From NCBI RefSeq assembly GCF_004363555.1, contig NZ_SNZJ01000020.1, positions 19,568-83,567 of the forward strand: a DNA stretch of 64,000 bases, in the 5' to 3' direction. Position 1 is the stretch's first letter. Each line of letters starts with the position of its first letter. Shown here one piece after another: positions 17,983-27,451 of this stretch. This DNA comes from Halomonas ventosae (GTDB lineage: Bacteria; Pseudomonadota; Gammaproteobacteria; Pseudomonadales; Halomonadaceae). The notes beneath the pieces are model-generated. The model was given only the letters and a program-made list of their open reading frames with translations, made no database searches and was not told the DNA's origin. The position numbers and the translations under genes are program-made.

Positions 17983-18824
17983 ATTTCCTGCATTCCCTGG
18001 CCGATCGTGATCGCGTCTTCGACTTCCTGGTCCCCGCCACCTCGCCGGTGGATGTTCGTCACGGCCCGATCCTCTATCTGGAAGATGTCACCGTCAGCTT
18101 CGACGGTTTCAAGGCCATCAATGACCTGAACCTGACCATCGACGACGGTGAGCTGCGTTGCATCATCGGCCCCAACGGCGCGGGCAAGACCACTATGATG
18201 GACATCATCACCGGCAAGACGCGTCCCGACCGTGGCTCGGTCTGGTTCGGCAGCCGTCACAACCTGCTGGCCATGAACGAGCCCGAGATCGCCAGCCTCG
18301 GCATCGGACGCAAGTTTCAGAAGCCCACCGTCTTCGAGGCGCTGACGGTGTTCGAGAACCTGGAGCTGGCCATGGCGGCCGACAAGCGCATCCTGCCCAC
18401 GCTCACCGCCCGCATGACCGGCGAGGTCCGCGATCGCATCGAGGAGGTGCTCGCCACCATCGGCCTCACCGAGCTGCGCCACCGTCTGGCGGGTATCCTC
18501 TCCCACGGACAGAAGCAGTGGCTGGAGATCGGCATGCTGCTGATGCAGCGGCCGCGGCTGCTGCTGGTGGACGAGCCGGTGGCCGGCATGACCGAGCAGG
18601 AGATGGAGCGCACCGCGGAGCTGCTGACCGGCCTGGCCGGCAAGGGCAAGCAGTCCGTGGTGGTCGTGGAGCACGACATGGGCTTCGTGCGCTCCATCGC
18701 CCGCACGGTGACGGTGCTGCATCAGGGCAGCGTGCTGGCCGAGGGCAGCATGGACCAGGTCTCTTGTGATCCGAAGGTCGTCGAGGTCTACCTGGGCGCC
18801 GACCCCGACGAGGAGGCCGCCTGA
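17979..18824 (+). CDS. urtD: Urea ABC transporter ATP-binding protein UrtD
   Basis: 281 residues, LivG-type ATPase. Walker A GPNGAGKTT near residue 67, Q-loop region GIGRKFQKPTVFEALTV (characteristic of UrtD), ABC signature written LSHGQKQWLEIGMLLMQ, Walker B LLLVDEPVAGMT and H-loop VVVEHDMGF. The variant signature (SHGQ for SGGQ) is normal in this family. Overlaps urtC by 4 bp and urtE by 1 bp. Confidence 0.95.
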   Translation: MNFLHSLADRDRVFDFLVPATSPVDVRHGPILYLEDVTVSFDGFKAINDLNLTIDDGELRCIIGPNGAGKTTMMDIITGKTRPDRGSVWFGSRHNLLAMNEPEIASLGIGRKFQKPTVFEALTVFENLELAMAADKRILPTLTARMTGEVRDRIEEVLATIGLTELRHRLAGILSHGQKQWLEIGMLLMQRPRLLLVDEPVAGMTEQEMERTAELLTGLAGKGKQSVVVVEHDMGFVRSIARTVTVLHQGSVLAEGSMDQVSCDPKVVEVYLGADPDEEAA

Positions 18825-19522
18825 TGCTGACCATCGACAGGCTCAACCAGTTCTACGGCGAGAGCCACACGCTCTGGGATCTGGATCTCGAGGTGCCCGC
18901 CGCCGAGTGCACCTGCGTGATGGGCCGCAACGGGGTGGGCAAGACCACCCTGATGAAGGCCATCATGGGCGAGGTGGCACTCGCCTCGGGCAGCATCCGC
19001 TATGACGATGGCATCGAGCTGACGAAACGGCCGGTGGAGGCACGCTCGCGGCTGGGGATCGGCTATGTGCCCCAGGGCCGGCAGATATTTCCCCTGCTCA
19101 CCGTGGAGGAGAACCTGCGCACCGGCCTGGCGGCGCGGGTCGATGGGCTCAAGCGAATTCCCTCGCGAGTCTATGAGCTCTTTCCCGTCCTCGAGGAGAT
19201 GAAGCATCGTCGCGGCGGCGACCTCTCGGGAGGGCAGCAACAGCAGCTGGCCATTGGTCGGGCGCTGGTGCTGGAACCACGGTTGCTGATCCTCGACGAG
19301 CCGGGAGAGGGGATCCAGCCCAATATCGTGGCCCAGATCGGCGCCGTCATTCGCCGGCTGATTCAGGAGGATGGTCTCAGCGTGCTGCTGGTGGAGCAGA
19401 AGCTGCCTTTCGCCCGCAAGTATGCCGATCGCTTCGTGATCATGGATCGCGGACGCCCCATGGCCAGGGGCAAGATCGATGAGCTCTCCGATGCGCTGAT
19501 CAAGGAGCACCTGACGGTATAG
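18824..19522 (+). CDS. urtE: Urea ABC transporter ATP-binding protein UrtE
   Basis: 232 residues, LivF-type ATPase. Walker A GRNGVGKTT, the UrtE-typical YVPQGRQIFPLLTVEENL, signature LSGGQQQQLAIGRAL, Walker B LLILDEPGEGIQPNIV and H-loop LLVEQKLPFA. Last gene of urtABCDE. The urease genes start 265 bp downstream on the same strand, so imported urea can be hydrolysed at once. Confidence 0.95.
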   Translation: MLTIDRLNQFYGESHTLWDLDLEVPAAECTCVMGRNGVGKTTLMKAIMGEVALASGSIRYDDGIELTKRPVEARSRLGIGYVPQGRQIFPLLTVEENLRTGLAARVDGLKRIPSRVYELFPVLEEMKHRRGGDLSGGQQQQLAIGRALVLEPRLLILDEPGEGIQPNIVAQIGAVIRRLIQEDGLSVLLVEQKLPFARKYADRFVIMDRGRPMARGKIDELSDALIKEHLTV

Positions 19523-19543
19523 GCACCGAAACGCCAGCGCCGA

Positions 19544-19571
19544 GGGGCAAGGAGCAAGGAGCAAGGAGCAA
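19544..19571 (+). repeat. Heptamer microsatellite GGRGCAA x4
   Basis: Four direct heptamers (ggggcaa then three ggagcaa) in the urtE-ureD gap. A related polypurine/polypyrimidine array lies on the other strand at 55811-55846. Function unknown; no promoter or terminator is obvious in 19523-19787. Confidence 0.8.
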
Positions 19572-19787
19572 GGGCACCTGCGCATTTTTGGAGCGATCGC
19601 CCGAGCGGCTGCACCTTGAGGGGGCAGCGAGGCGTGTCGGCTGCACTCCGATGAGACGGGCCGGCCCTTCTCCGAACGCCTGTTCTCCTTCTCAAGTGAT
19701 TGAGCATACGAGAAAAACTTCATGCTTCCCCATTCTGGTACATCCCTTGCTGTCAGTTGGGCAGAGAACCCTGGCTATGAGCTGCCC

Positions 19788-20681
19788 ATGACCGCCTTCG
19801 AGACTTCCCTGGACGTCCCCCCGCCGAACGAGTCCGGCCATCGTTTCGATGCGGATCGCCACTGGGCGGCCTCTCTTGAGCTCGGTTTCGAGACCCGTGA
19901 GGGGGTGACGCGCATGACGCGATCCCGTCATCTGGGTCCGCTGCGCGTCCAGCGGCCTTTCCATCCCGAAGGCCGCGCCGGTGCCTGCCATGTCTACCTG
20001 CTGCATCCACCCGGCGGTCTGGTCAGCGGCGATGCCCTGTCGATCACCGCCGGGGTCGGCGCCAAGGCCCATGCGCTGCTGACGACTCCCGCCGCCAACA
20101 GGCTCTACAAGGCCGACAGTCACGGGGTGGCCTGGCAACAGCACACCCGCCTCCATGTCGCCGACAGCGGGATTCTGGAGTGGCTGCCACAGGAGACCCT
20201 GGCCTTCGATGGCTCCCGCGGTGAGCAGGCCACCGAGATCGCGCTCGAAGGCGATGCACGCTGCCTGGGCTGGGAGGTGATGGCCCTGGGACGACCGGCC
20301 AGCCGGCTTCCCTATCGCAGCGGTCGCATCGAGCAGCGCTTCCGGTTGACCCGTGATGGTCGGCCACTCTGGCTGGAGCGCCAGCCCTTGGATCCTGGCC
20401 ATCCGCGTTTCCTGGGTCGCTGGGGGCAGGGCGGGGCCAGCGTGCAGGCCACGCTCTGGGCGGTAGGGCTCGATGACGAGGGAGAGGCCATCGAGACGTT
20501 ACGCGAGGCGCTTGGTGTCTCGACCCGTTGGGCGGTCACGGTGCGCCACGGGGTGCTGCTGCTGCGCTATCTGGGCCTGGAGCGCAACGAGGCCTGGGAC
20601 CTGTGTCGTCGTGCCTGGGAAATCCTGCGGCCACGGATGATTGGCCGGCCGGCGCATACGCCGCGGATCTGGCTGACGTAG
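19788..20681 (+). CDS. ureD: Urease accessory protein UreD
   Basis: 297 residues from this start. Cytoplasmic chaperone that binds apo-urease first and forms the nickel-insertion complex with UreF and UreG. Family blocks: RHLGPLRVQRPFHPEG, VYLLHPPGGLVSGDALSI, LTTPAANRLYKAD and WLPQETLAFDGS. The start at 19788 (MTAFETS) is closer to family length. An in-frame ATG at 19722 would add 22 residues, and neither has a strong ribosome binding site. Separated from ureA by a REP-like palindrome. Confidence 0.9.
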   Translation: MTAFETSLDVPPPNESGHRFDADRHWAASLELGFETREGVTRMTRSRHLGPLRVQRPFHPEGRAGACHVYLLHPPGGLVSGDALSITAGVGAKAHALLTTPAANRLYKADSHGVAWQQHTRLHVADSGILEWLPQETLAFDGSRGEQATEIALEGDARCLGWEVMALGRPASRLPYRSGRIEQRFRLTRDGRPLWLERQPLDPGHPRFLGRWGQGGASVQATLWAVGLDDEGEAIETLREALGVSTRWAVTVRHGVLLLRYLGLERNEAWDLCRRAWEILRPRMIGRPAHTPRIWLT

Positions 20682-20707
20682 TTACTGTGAGAAACGTGCT
20701 GCCGTCT

Positions 20708-20773
20708 TGTAGGAGCCGTGGTTGCACGGCGATTTGTGCAGGTGTCATTCGCGCTGCAAGCAGCGCTCCTACA
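20708..20773. repeat. REP-like palindromic element between ureD and ureA
   Basis: Outer inverted repeat TGTAGGAGC (20708-20716) / GCTCCTACA (20765-20773), perfect over 9 bp, enclosing imperfect inner repeats (GTGGTTGCAC, GCTGCAAGCAGC). The TAGGAGC/GCTCCTA ends are those of proteobacterial REP elements. It could form a stable hairpin in the ureD-ureA transcript. Confidence 0.75.
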
Positions 20774-20835
20774 GGTACGGCGATCCTTGTGGTTGTGACT
20801 CAAGATCACCCCGTACAACTTGTTGTGAGGACGCC

Positions 20836-21138
20836 ATGGAACTGACCCCCAGAGACAAGGACAAGCTGCTGCTCTTCTCGGCAGCCCAGCTGGCCGAACG
20901 ACGCCGTGCTCGTGGCCTCAAGCTCAACTATCCCGAGGCGGTGGCACTGATCAGCTTCGAGATTCTGGAAGGTGCCCGGGATGGACGCAGTGTCGCCGAC
21001 CTGATGAGCTTCGGCCGCGAGATCCTGACGCGTGATGATGTCATGGAGGGGGTCGCCGAGTTGGTCGACGAGGTCCAGGTGGAAGCGACTTTCCCCGACG
21101 GCACCAAGCTCGTCACCGTTCACGAGCCCATCGTGTGA
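20836..21138 (+). CDS. ureA: Urease subunit gamma
   Basis: 100 residues, exactly the family size. Begins [14 protein letters not shown] and contains [41 protein letters not shown] and [14 protein letters not shown]. Part of the (UreABC)3 cytoplasmic holoenzyme that splits urea to ammonia and carbamate. Start preceded by TGTGAGGA. ureB follows after 10 bp. Confidence 0.97.
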   Translation: MELTPRDKDKLLLFSAAQLAERRRARGLKLNYPEAVALISFEILEGARDGRSVADLMSFGREILTRDDVMEGVAELVDEVQVEATFPDGTKLVTVHEPIV

Positions 21139-21148
21139 GGAGCGCACC

Positions 21149-21465
21149 ATGATTCCCGGTGAATATCAGTTAAAGGATGGTGAGATCGAACTCTGCGCGG
21201 GGCGCGAGCGGGTTACCGTCAATGTGGCCAATACCGGCGACCGCCCTATCCAGATCGGCTCTCACTACCATTTCGCCGAGGCCAATCCGGCGCTGGTCTT
21301 CGATCGCGCCAAGGCGCTTGGCCATCGCCTGGATGTGGCCGCCGGCACCGCGATCCGCTTCGAGCCGGGACAGACCCGGGAGGTGACGCTGATCCCCTAT
21401 GTCGGGCGGCGGCACATCTATGGCTTTCGCGGCGCCGTGATGGGCAGCCTTGAGGGAGCGTCACG

Positions 21466-21469
<4 letters not shown>
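21149..21469 (+). CDS. ureB: Urease subunit beta
   Basis: 106 residues. Begins [20 protein letters not shown], with [28 protein letters not shown] and [15 protein letters not shown] typical of UreB. Start preceded by TGAGGAG. Stop overlaps the ureC start by 4 bp (ATGA). Confidence 0.97.
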
Positions 21470-23169
<1,700 letters not shown>

Positions 23170-23222
23170 TGACCATAGTGAAGAGGACGCCCATGCATGA
23201 GAGCCAGCCTGTCGGCGCGAAA

Positions 23223-23368
23223 CCTCGCGTGGCCGCTGGTGACCCGGACGAAGCGACGCGGGCGATCTTCAGGGATGAAGATCGAGGAAAGCCGGCACAG
23301 GGATGTGCCGTCTTTCCGACCGCGGGAGTCCGTCAGGGGCGCCAGGGTTTCGGACACGTGGTGTTGAG
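23223..23368 (+). repeat. Structured interspersed repeat, copy 1 (ureC-ureE gap)
   Basis: About 146 bp that recur in the same orientation at 24680-24828. The core of ~56 bp (from 23277) is identical in both copies. It contains two consecutive hairpins: GATCTTC-N6-GAAGATC (23264-23283) and GGAAAG-C-CGGCACA-GGGA-TGTGCCG-T-CTTTCC (23286-23317), 13 pairs around one mismatch. It fills most of the 247-bp ureC-ureE gap. Confidence 0.85.
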
Positions 23369-23416
23369 CGAAGACAGGACTGGCTCGTCTCGAGACAACA
23401 GAGGGGCGATTGTTCA

Positions 23417-23929
23417 ATGCTGAAACTGACAGAAAGACTGGGCCCCATCGCGGCGGACCAGGCCACCGACACCCTGACCCTGCCCTACGAGCGGCGCGTT
23501 CTGGGCCGCCTCAAGGCGACGAGTGATGCCGGGTCCCCCCTTGGCCTGTTCCTGGATCGAGGCCCGGTGTTGCGTGATGGCGAGGGGCTGCGCGCCGAAA
23601 GCGGCGAGGTGGTGCGCATTCGTGCCGCCGTGGAGCCGGTGGTCACCGCCCGCATTGCCGCCGGGCTGCCCCTGGCGCGTCTTGCCTACCACCTGGGCAA
23701 CCGGCACGTGCAGCTGGCGCTGGGCGAGGACGAGGACGAGGAGGGTGGCTGGGTGCGCTTCCCGCCAGACCATGTGCTCGAGGAGCTGGCCACCTTGCTT
23801 GGCGCGACCTTGGTGCACCATGAGGGTCCCTTCGACCCGGAACCGGGCGCCTACCAGCAGCCGGGTGGTCACGCCCACGGTCATGGTCACCACCATGCTC
23901 ACGACCATGAACAGCATCATGCCCACTGA
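23417..23929 (+). CDS. ureE: Urease accessory nickel metallochaperone UreE
   Basis: 170 residues. N-terminal domain (LTLPYERRVLGRLKATSDAG, FLDRGPVLRDGEGL), then the metal-binding domain with LAYHLGNRHVQLAL, holding the conserved dimer-interface His in GNRHV. The histidine-rich C-terminal tail (HAHGHGHHHAHDHEQHHAH) stores nickel. It delivers Ni2+ to UreG. Start 23417 (MLKLTER) is preceded by AGAGGGGCG. Overlaps or abuts ureF. Confidence 0.96.
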   Translation: MLKLTERLGPIAADQATDTLTLPYERRVLGRLKATSDAGSPLGLFLDRGPVLRDGEGLRAESGEVVRIRAAVEPVVTARIAAGLPLARLAYHLGNRHVQLALGEDEDEEGGWVRFPPDHVLEELATLLGATLVHHEGPFDPEPGAYQQPGGHAHGHGHHHAHDHEQHHAH

Positions 23930-24644
23930 GTCCGCCATGAAGCCCACGACGGCGGACCACGGAGAGGATCTGGCGCTGCTGGGGTTGCTGCAGCTGGTCA
24001 GCCCGGCCCTGCCCATTGGCGCCTTCGCCTTCTCCCAGGGGCTGGAGAGCGCCTTCGAGCTGGGCTGGGTGACCGACGAGGCCACCCTGGGCGAGTGGCT
24101 CGAGGGGGTGCTGGAGGATGGCCTGACTCGCTGCGAACTGCCGGCGCTGGCGCGACTTCAGGTCGCCTGGGCCAAGGGCGATGACGCCGGGTTGGCCGAG
24201 TGGGACGCCTGGCTCGCCGCCAACCGCGAGACCGCCGAACTCGCCGCCGAGGACAGCCGGCTGGGCGCGTCGCTCACGCGTCTCCTGGAGAGCCTGGAGC
24301 TGCTCCCACCTGGCCCTTCGAGAGAGTCGCCGGCACTGCCCGCCGGGGCCGGCTACGTGACCGTCTTCGCCTGGATGGCCCATTCCCGGGGTGTCCCCGT
24401 ACGCCAGGCGCTGCTGGGCTTTGCCTGGGCCTGGCTGGAAAACCAGCTGGCCGTCGCCTGCAAGGCGCTGCCGCTCGGTCATACCGCTGCCCAGCGCCTG
24501 GTAGAGCGGCTGCGCCCGGCACTGGTGGCCGCTGTGGACGAGGCGCTGATGCTCGAGGATGACGCACTCGGCCCGGCGTTGCCCGGCCTGGCCCTGGCCA
24601 GCGCGCTGCACGAGACACAATATTCGCGGTTGTTCAGAAGCTAG
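23919..24644 (+). CDS. ureF: Urease accessory protein UreF
   Basis: 241 residues from the ATG at 23919; an in-frame ATG at 23937 gives 235 and avoids the 11-bp overlap with ureE. All-helical protein that binds UreD and gates UreG GTPase activity. Family blocks: LLQLVSPALPIGAFAFSQGLE, WLEGVLEDGLTRCELPAL, FAWAWLENQLAVACKALPLG and the C-terminal ALHETQYSRLFRS. Read-through from ureE is likely by translational coupling. Confidence 0.94.
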   Translation: MPTESAMKPTTADHGEDLALLGLLQLVSPALPIGAFAFSQGLESAFELGWVTDEATLGEWLEGVLEDGLTRCELPALARLQVAWAKGDDAGLAEWDAWLAANRETAELAAEDSRLGASLTRLLESLELLPPGPSRESPALPAGAGYVTVFAWMAHSRGVPVRQALLGFAWAWLENQLAVACKALPLGHTAAQRLVERLRPALVAAVDEALMLEDDALGPALPGLALASALHETQYSRLFRS

Positions 24645-24679
24645 CACCTGAAAAGGTCGGGCGATCACTGGCGAATCCA

Positions 24680-24828
24680 CCTCGCGCGGCCGCTGGCACT
24701 CCGGCCGAAGCGACGTGGTCGATCTTCAGGGAAGAAGATCGAGGAAAGCCGGCACAGGGATGTGCCGTCTTTCCGACCGCGGGAGTCCGGCCGGGGTGCC
24801 AGGGTTTCGGACGTGTGGCGTGGTGAGT
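24680..24828 (+). repeat. Structured interspersed repeat, copy 2 (ureF-ureG gap)
   Basis: Second copy, direct orientation, of the element at 23223-23368. The same two hairpins are kept (GATCTTC-N6-GAAGATC and GGAAAG..CGGCACA-GGGA-TGTGCCG..CTTTCC), while flanking positions have diverged. It occupies most of the 242-bp ureF-ureG gap. Recombination between the copies would remove ureE and ureF. Confidence 0.85.
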
Positions 24829-24886
24829 CCAGTGAGTCGCCCGTGCCGACAGGATAACGACGAAAGAGTGCAAGAGGAGAAACGAC

Positions 24887-25534
24887 ATGACACATTGCCT
24901 GCGTGTTGGCGTCGGAGGCCCGGTGGGCTCCGGCAAGACGGCGCTGCTCAAGCAGCTCTGCCGGGCCCTGCGCGACCACTACGATATCGCCGTGGTGACC
25001 AACGATATCTACACCCGCGAGGACGCCAATTTCCTGCTCAAGCACGAGGCGCTCCCCGCGGATCGTATCCTGGGGGTGGAGACGGGGGGCTGTCCGCATA
25101 CCGCCATCCGCGAGGACGCCTCCATGAACCTGGCGGCCATCGACGAGCTGCAGGCGCGCCATCCAGGCCTGGAACTGGTGCTGGTGGAATCCGGCGGCGA
25201 CAACCTCTCCGCCACCTTCAGCCCCGAGCTCTCCGACCTGACCCTCTACGTGATCGACGTCTCCGCCGGCGACAAGATCCCGCGCAAGGGCGGCCCCGGC
25301 ATCACCAAGTCGGACCTGCTGATCATCAACAAGATCGATATCGCCGAGCAGGTCCACGCCTCGCTGGAGGTGATGGAGCGTGATTCCCGCAAGATGCGCG
25401 GTGAGCGTCCCTTCGTGTTCACCAACCTCTACGAGGGTGTCGGGCTGGAGGAGATCATCCGCTTCATCCTCGACCGGGGCATGTTGCCGGAGCGCCGGCC
25501 ACCTGCGCCCCTTACCGATTTCGCCACCGCCTGA
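24887..25534 (+). CDS. ureG: Urease accessory GTPase UreG
   Basis: 215 residues. P-loop [14 protein letters not shown], switch region [15 protein letters not shown], metal-binding CPH motif in [15 protein letters not shown], Walker [18 protein letters not shown] and base-recognition NKID. It hydrolyses GTP as it passes nickel from UreE to the UreDF-urease complex. Start preceded by AGAGGAGAAACGAC. Last canonical gene of the urease cluster. Confidence 0.97.
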   Translation: MTHCLRVGVGGPVGSGKTALLKQLCRALRDHYDIAVVTNDIYTREDANFLLKHEALPADRILGVETGGCPHTAIREDASMNLAAIDELQARHPGLELVLVESGGDNLSATFSPELSDLTLYVIDVSAGDKIPRKGGPGITKSDLLIINKIDIAEQVHASLEVMERDSRKMRGERPFVFTNLYEGVGLEEIIRFILDRGMLPERRPPAPLTDFATA

Positions 25535-25570
25535 CTTCATCCATGCTTCGCCTGATCCGGGAGACACTCC

Positions 25571-25798
25571 ATGAATACTCGACTCTCTTTCCTCACCCGT
25601 GCCGGCCTCTCGGCAGCCGCCATGCTGCCGGCCACGGCGGTCCTGGCGCACTCGGGCCATGGTGCCCCCTCGGTGCACGCTCACACCGGCAGCCCGTCGA
25701 TGCTGGTGGTGCTCGGGATCGTGACTTTAGGCGTGGCGTCCCTGGCGGGGCTGGCACGCCTGATCCTGCGTCGCCATCGGCTGCGCCGCCAGGGCTGA
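25571..25798 (+). CDS. Small histidine-containing membrane protein at the end of the urease operon
   Basis: 75 residues, 36 bp after ureG on the same strand. N-terminal signal peptide or anchor (residues ~9-26, AGLSAAAMLPATAVLA), a short exported His patch (HSGHGAPSVHAHTG), one helix (MLVVLGIVTLGVASLAGLAR) and a basic tail RRHRLRRQG. No family assigned with certainty. The HxxH-type patch and position suggest a link to nickel, in the manner of HupE/UreJ proteins, but those are longer and this is inference. A possible ribosome binding site (gggag) precedes the start. Confidence 0.7.
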   Translation: MNTRLSFLTRAGLSAAAMLPATAVLAHSGHGAPSVHAHTGSPSMLVVLGIVTLGVASLAGLARLILRRHRLRRQG

Positions 25799-25901
25799 AC
25801 TGCCCCTAAGTCGGTATGACGTGCAACTGGCCTCGGCCGGGTGCACTGCTTTTTGCCTCCTCTGTCGCTATGCTGGCCGTTGACGTCACCGAGACGTTGG
25901 C

Positions 25902-27389
25902 ATGAACGAAGAGGGTGGCATGGACGGCAGGCAGTTACCGGGGCAGGGGAGGCGGCGAATGTGGCCATGGGTGGTGATGGCGTTGCTGGTGGCCTGGGTC
26001 GCCATGGGCGCCTGGCAGCGCTACAAGCCGTTGCCCGAGGGCGTGTCCCGGGCCTTCCCGGAACGCACCGTCACCGAGGTCCGCTTTCTCGCCGACGAGA
26101 CCTGGTATAGCCCCGCGGGCGAGCGCCACACCCGGCGGCAGATCTTCGACGAGGTGCTGGCGATGATCGGCCAGGCCCGGCGCCTGGTGGTGCTGGACAT
26201 GTTCCTGTTCAATGACTTCGCCGGGGCCGCCGACGGCCAGGCGTTCCGACCGCTGTCGGCGGAGGTCACCGATGCGCTGATCGAGCAGAAGCGCCGTCAT
26301 CCCGACCTGGCGGCGGTGGTGATCACCGACCCGCTCAACACCCTCTACGGGGGGCTCGAGCTCGATCATCTCCAGGCCCTGCGCGATGCCGGTGTCCGGG
26401 TGGTGATCACCGACCTCAATCGCCTGCGGGCCTCCAACCCGCTCTGGTCAGGCGGCTGGCACCTGGGCCCGCGATGGCTCGGCAACGGCAGCGATGGGGG
26501 CTGGCTGCCCAACGCCCTGGGGCCGGGACGGGTGCCGCTGCGCAGCTACCTGGCGCTGCTCAACTTCAATGCCAACCATCGCAAGACCCTGGTGGTGGAC
26601 CATGGCGATGGCTGGGCGGGGCTGGTCACCTCCGCCAATCCCCACGATGCCAGCAGCCTGCATGGCAACGTCGCGTTGCGATTCGAGGGAGCGGCGGCGC
26701 TGGACCTGCTGGCCTCCGAACGCCCGGTGGCGGGCTGGTCGGGCGTGAGCCTGGCCGGACCGGCGCCACCCGACGATGAGAACGCGCCGTCCGGGAAGGC
26801 GAGGCTGCAGGTGCTGACCGAGGGCGCCATCCGCGATGCATTGCTGGCGGCCATCGAGGCCAGCAACGAGGGCGATCGGCTGGACATCGCCGTCTTCTAT
26901 CTGGCCCACCGCGAGGTGATCGCCGCGCTGGTGGCGGCCAAGGGGCGTGGGGTGGCGCTTCGCGTGCTGCTCGATCCCAACCGCGACGCCTTCGGGCTGG
27001 AGAAGGGCGGCATCCCCAACCGTCCCGTGGCCCGTGAGCTCCACGAGGCCGGCATCCCGCTGCGCTGGTGTGCCAGCCAGGGCGAGCAGTGCCACAGCAA
27101 GCTGCTGCTGAGACGGCCCGCCGAGACCGGCGGAGAGGCCGAGGTGATCCTCGGCTCGGCCAACTTCACCCGGCGCAACCTGGATGACCTGAACCTGGAG
27201 ACCAGCGTGCGCCTGGCGGGGCCCGTCGAGACGCCGGCCCTGCTCAATGCCGCGGCCTTCTTCGAGCGCCGCTGGCAGAATACGACACAGCGGATCACCA
27301 GCGAGCCCTTCGAGGCCTTCGATGACACCTCGGTCTGGCAACGACTGCGCTATCGGGTCATGGAGGCGACGGGGCTTTCGACCTTCTGA
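25902..27389 (+). CDS. Phospholipase D-like protein with one degenerate HKD motif
   Basis: 495 residues. N-terminal membrane anchor (MWPWVVMALLVAWVAMGAW), then two PLD-type halves. The first motif, NHRKTLVVDHGDGWAGLVTSAN, is a complete HxKxxxxD. The second, CHSKLLLRRP..EVILGSANFTRRN, keeps His and Lys but lacks the Asp. The region LVVLDMFLFNDF resembles cardiolipin-synthase-like proteins. It probably acts at the periplasmic face on phospholipid head groups or another phosphodiester; the substrate is not known. Short 26-bp repeats of its own 3' end follow the gene. Confidence 0.82.
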   Translation: MNEEGGMDGRQLPGQGRRRMWPWVVMALLVAWVAMGAWQRYKPLPEGVSRAFPERTVTEVRFLADETWYSPAGERHTRRQIFDEVLAMIGQARRLVVLDMFLFNDFAGAADGQAFRPLSAEVTDALIEQKRRHPDLAAVVITDPLNTLYGGLELDHLQALRDAGVRVVITDLNRLRASNPLWSGGWHLGPRWLGNGSDGGWLPNALGPGRVPLRSYLALLNFNANHRKTLVVDHGDGWAGLVTSANPHDASSLHGNVALRFEGAAALDLLASERPVAGWSGVSLAGPAPPDDENAPSGKARLQVLTEGAIRDALLAAIEASNEGDRLDIAVFYLAHREVIAALVAAKGRGVALRVLLDPNRDAFGLEKGGIPNRPVARELHEAGIPLRWCASQGEQCHSKLLLRRPAETGGEAEVILGSANFTRRNLDDLNLETSVRLAGPVETPALLNAAAFFERRWQNTTQRITSEPFEAFDDTSVWQRLRYRVMEATGLSTF

Positions 27390-27441
27390 CGGCTGAAGGG
27401 CCTTTCACGTTCTGACGGCTGAAGGCTCTCCACCTTCTGAA
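27384..27441 (+). repeat. Short tandem copies of the PLD-gene 3' end
   Basis: The string TTCTGACGGCTGAAGG starts at 27384 (covering the stop codon) and again at 27410, and a third partial TTCTGA occurs at 27435, giving a ~26-bp period. They sit between convergent genes. Confidence 0.7.
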
Positions 27442-27451
27442 CGTGGATCGA

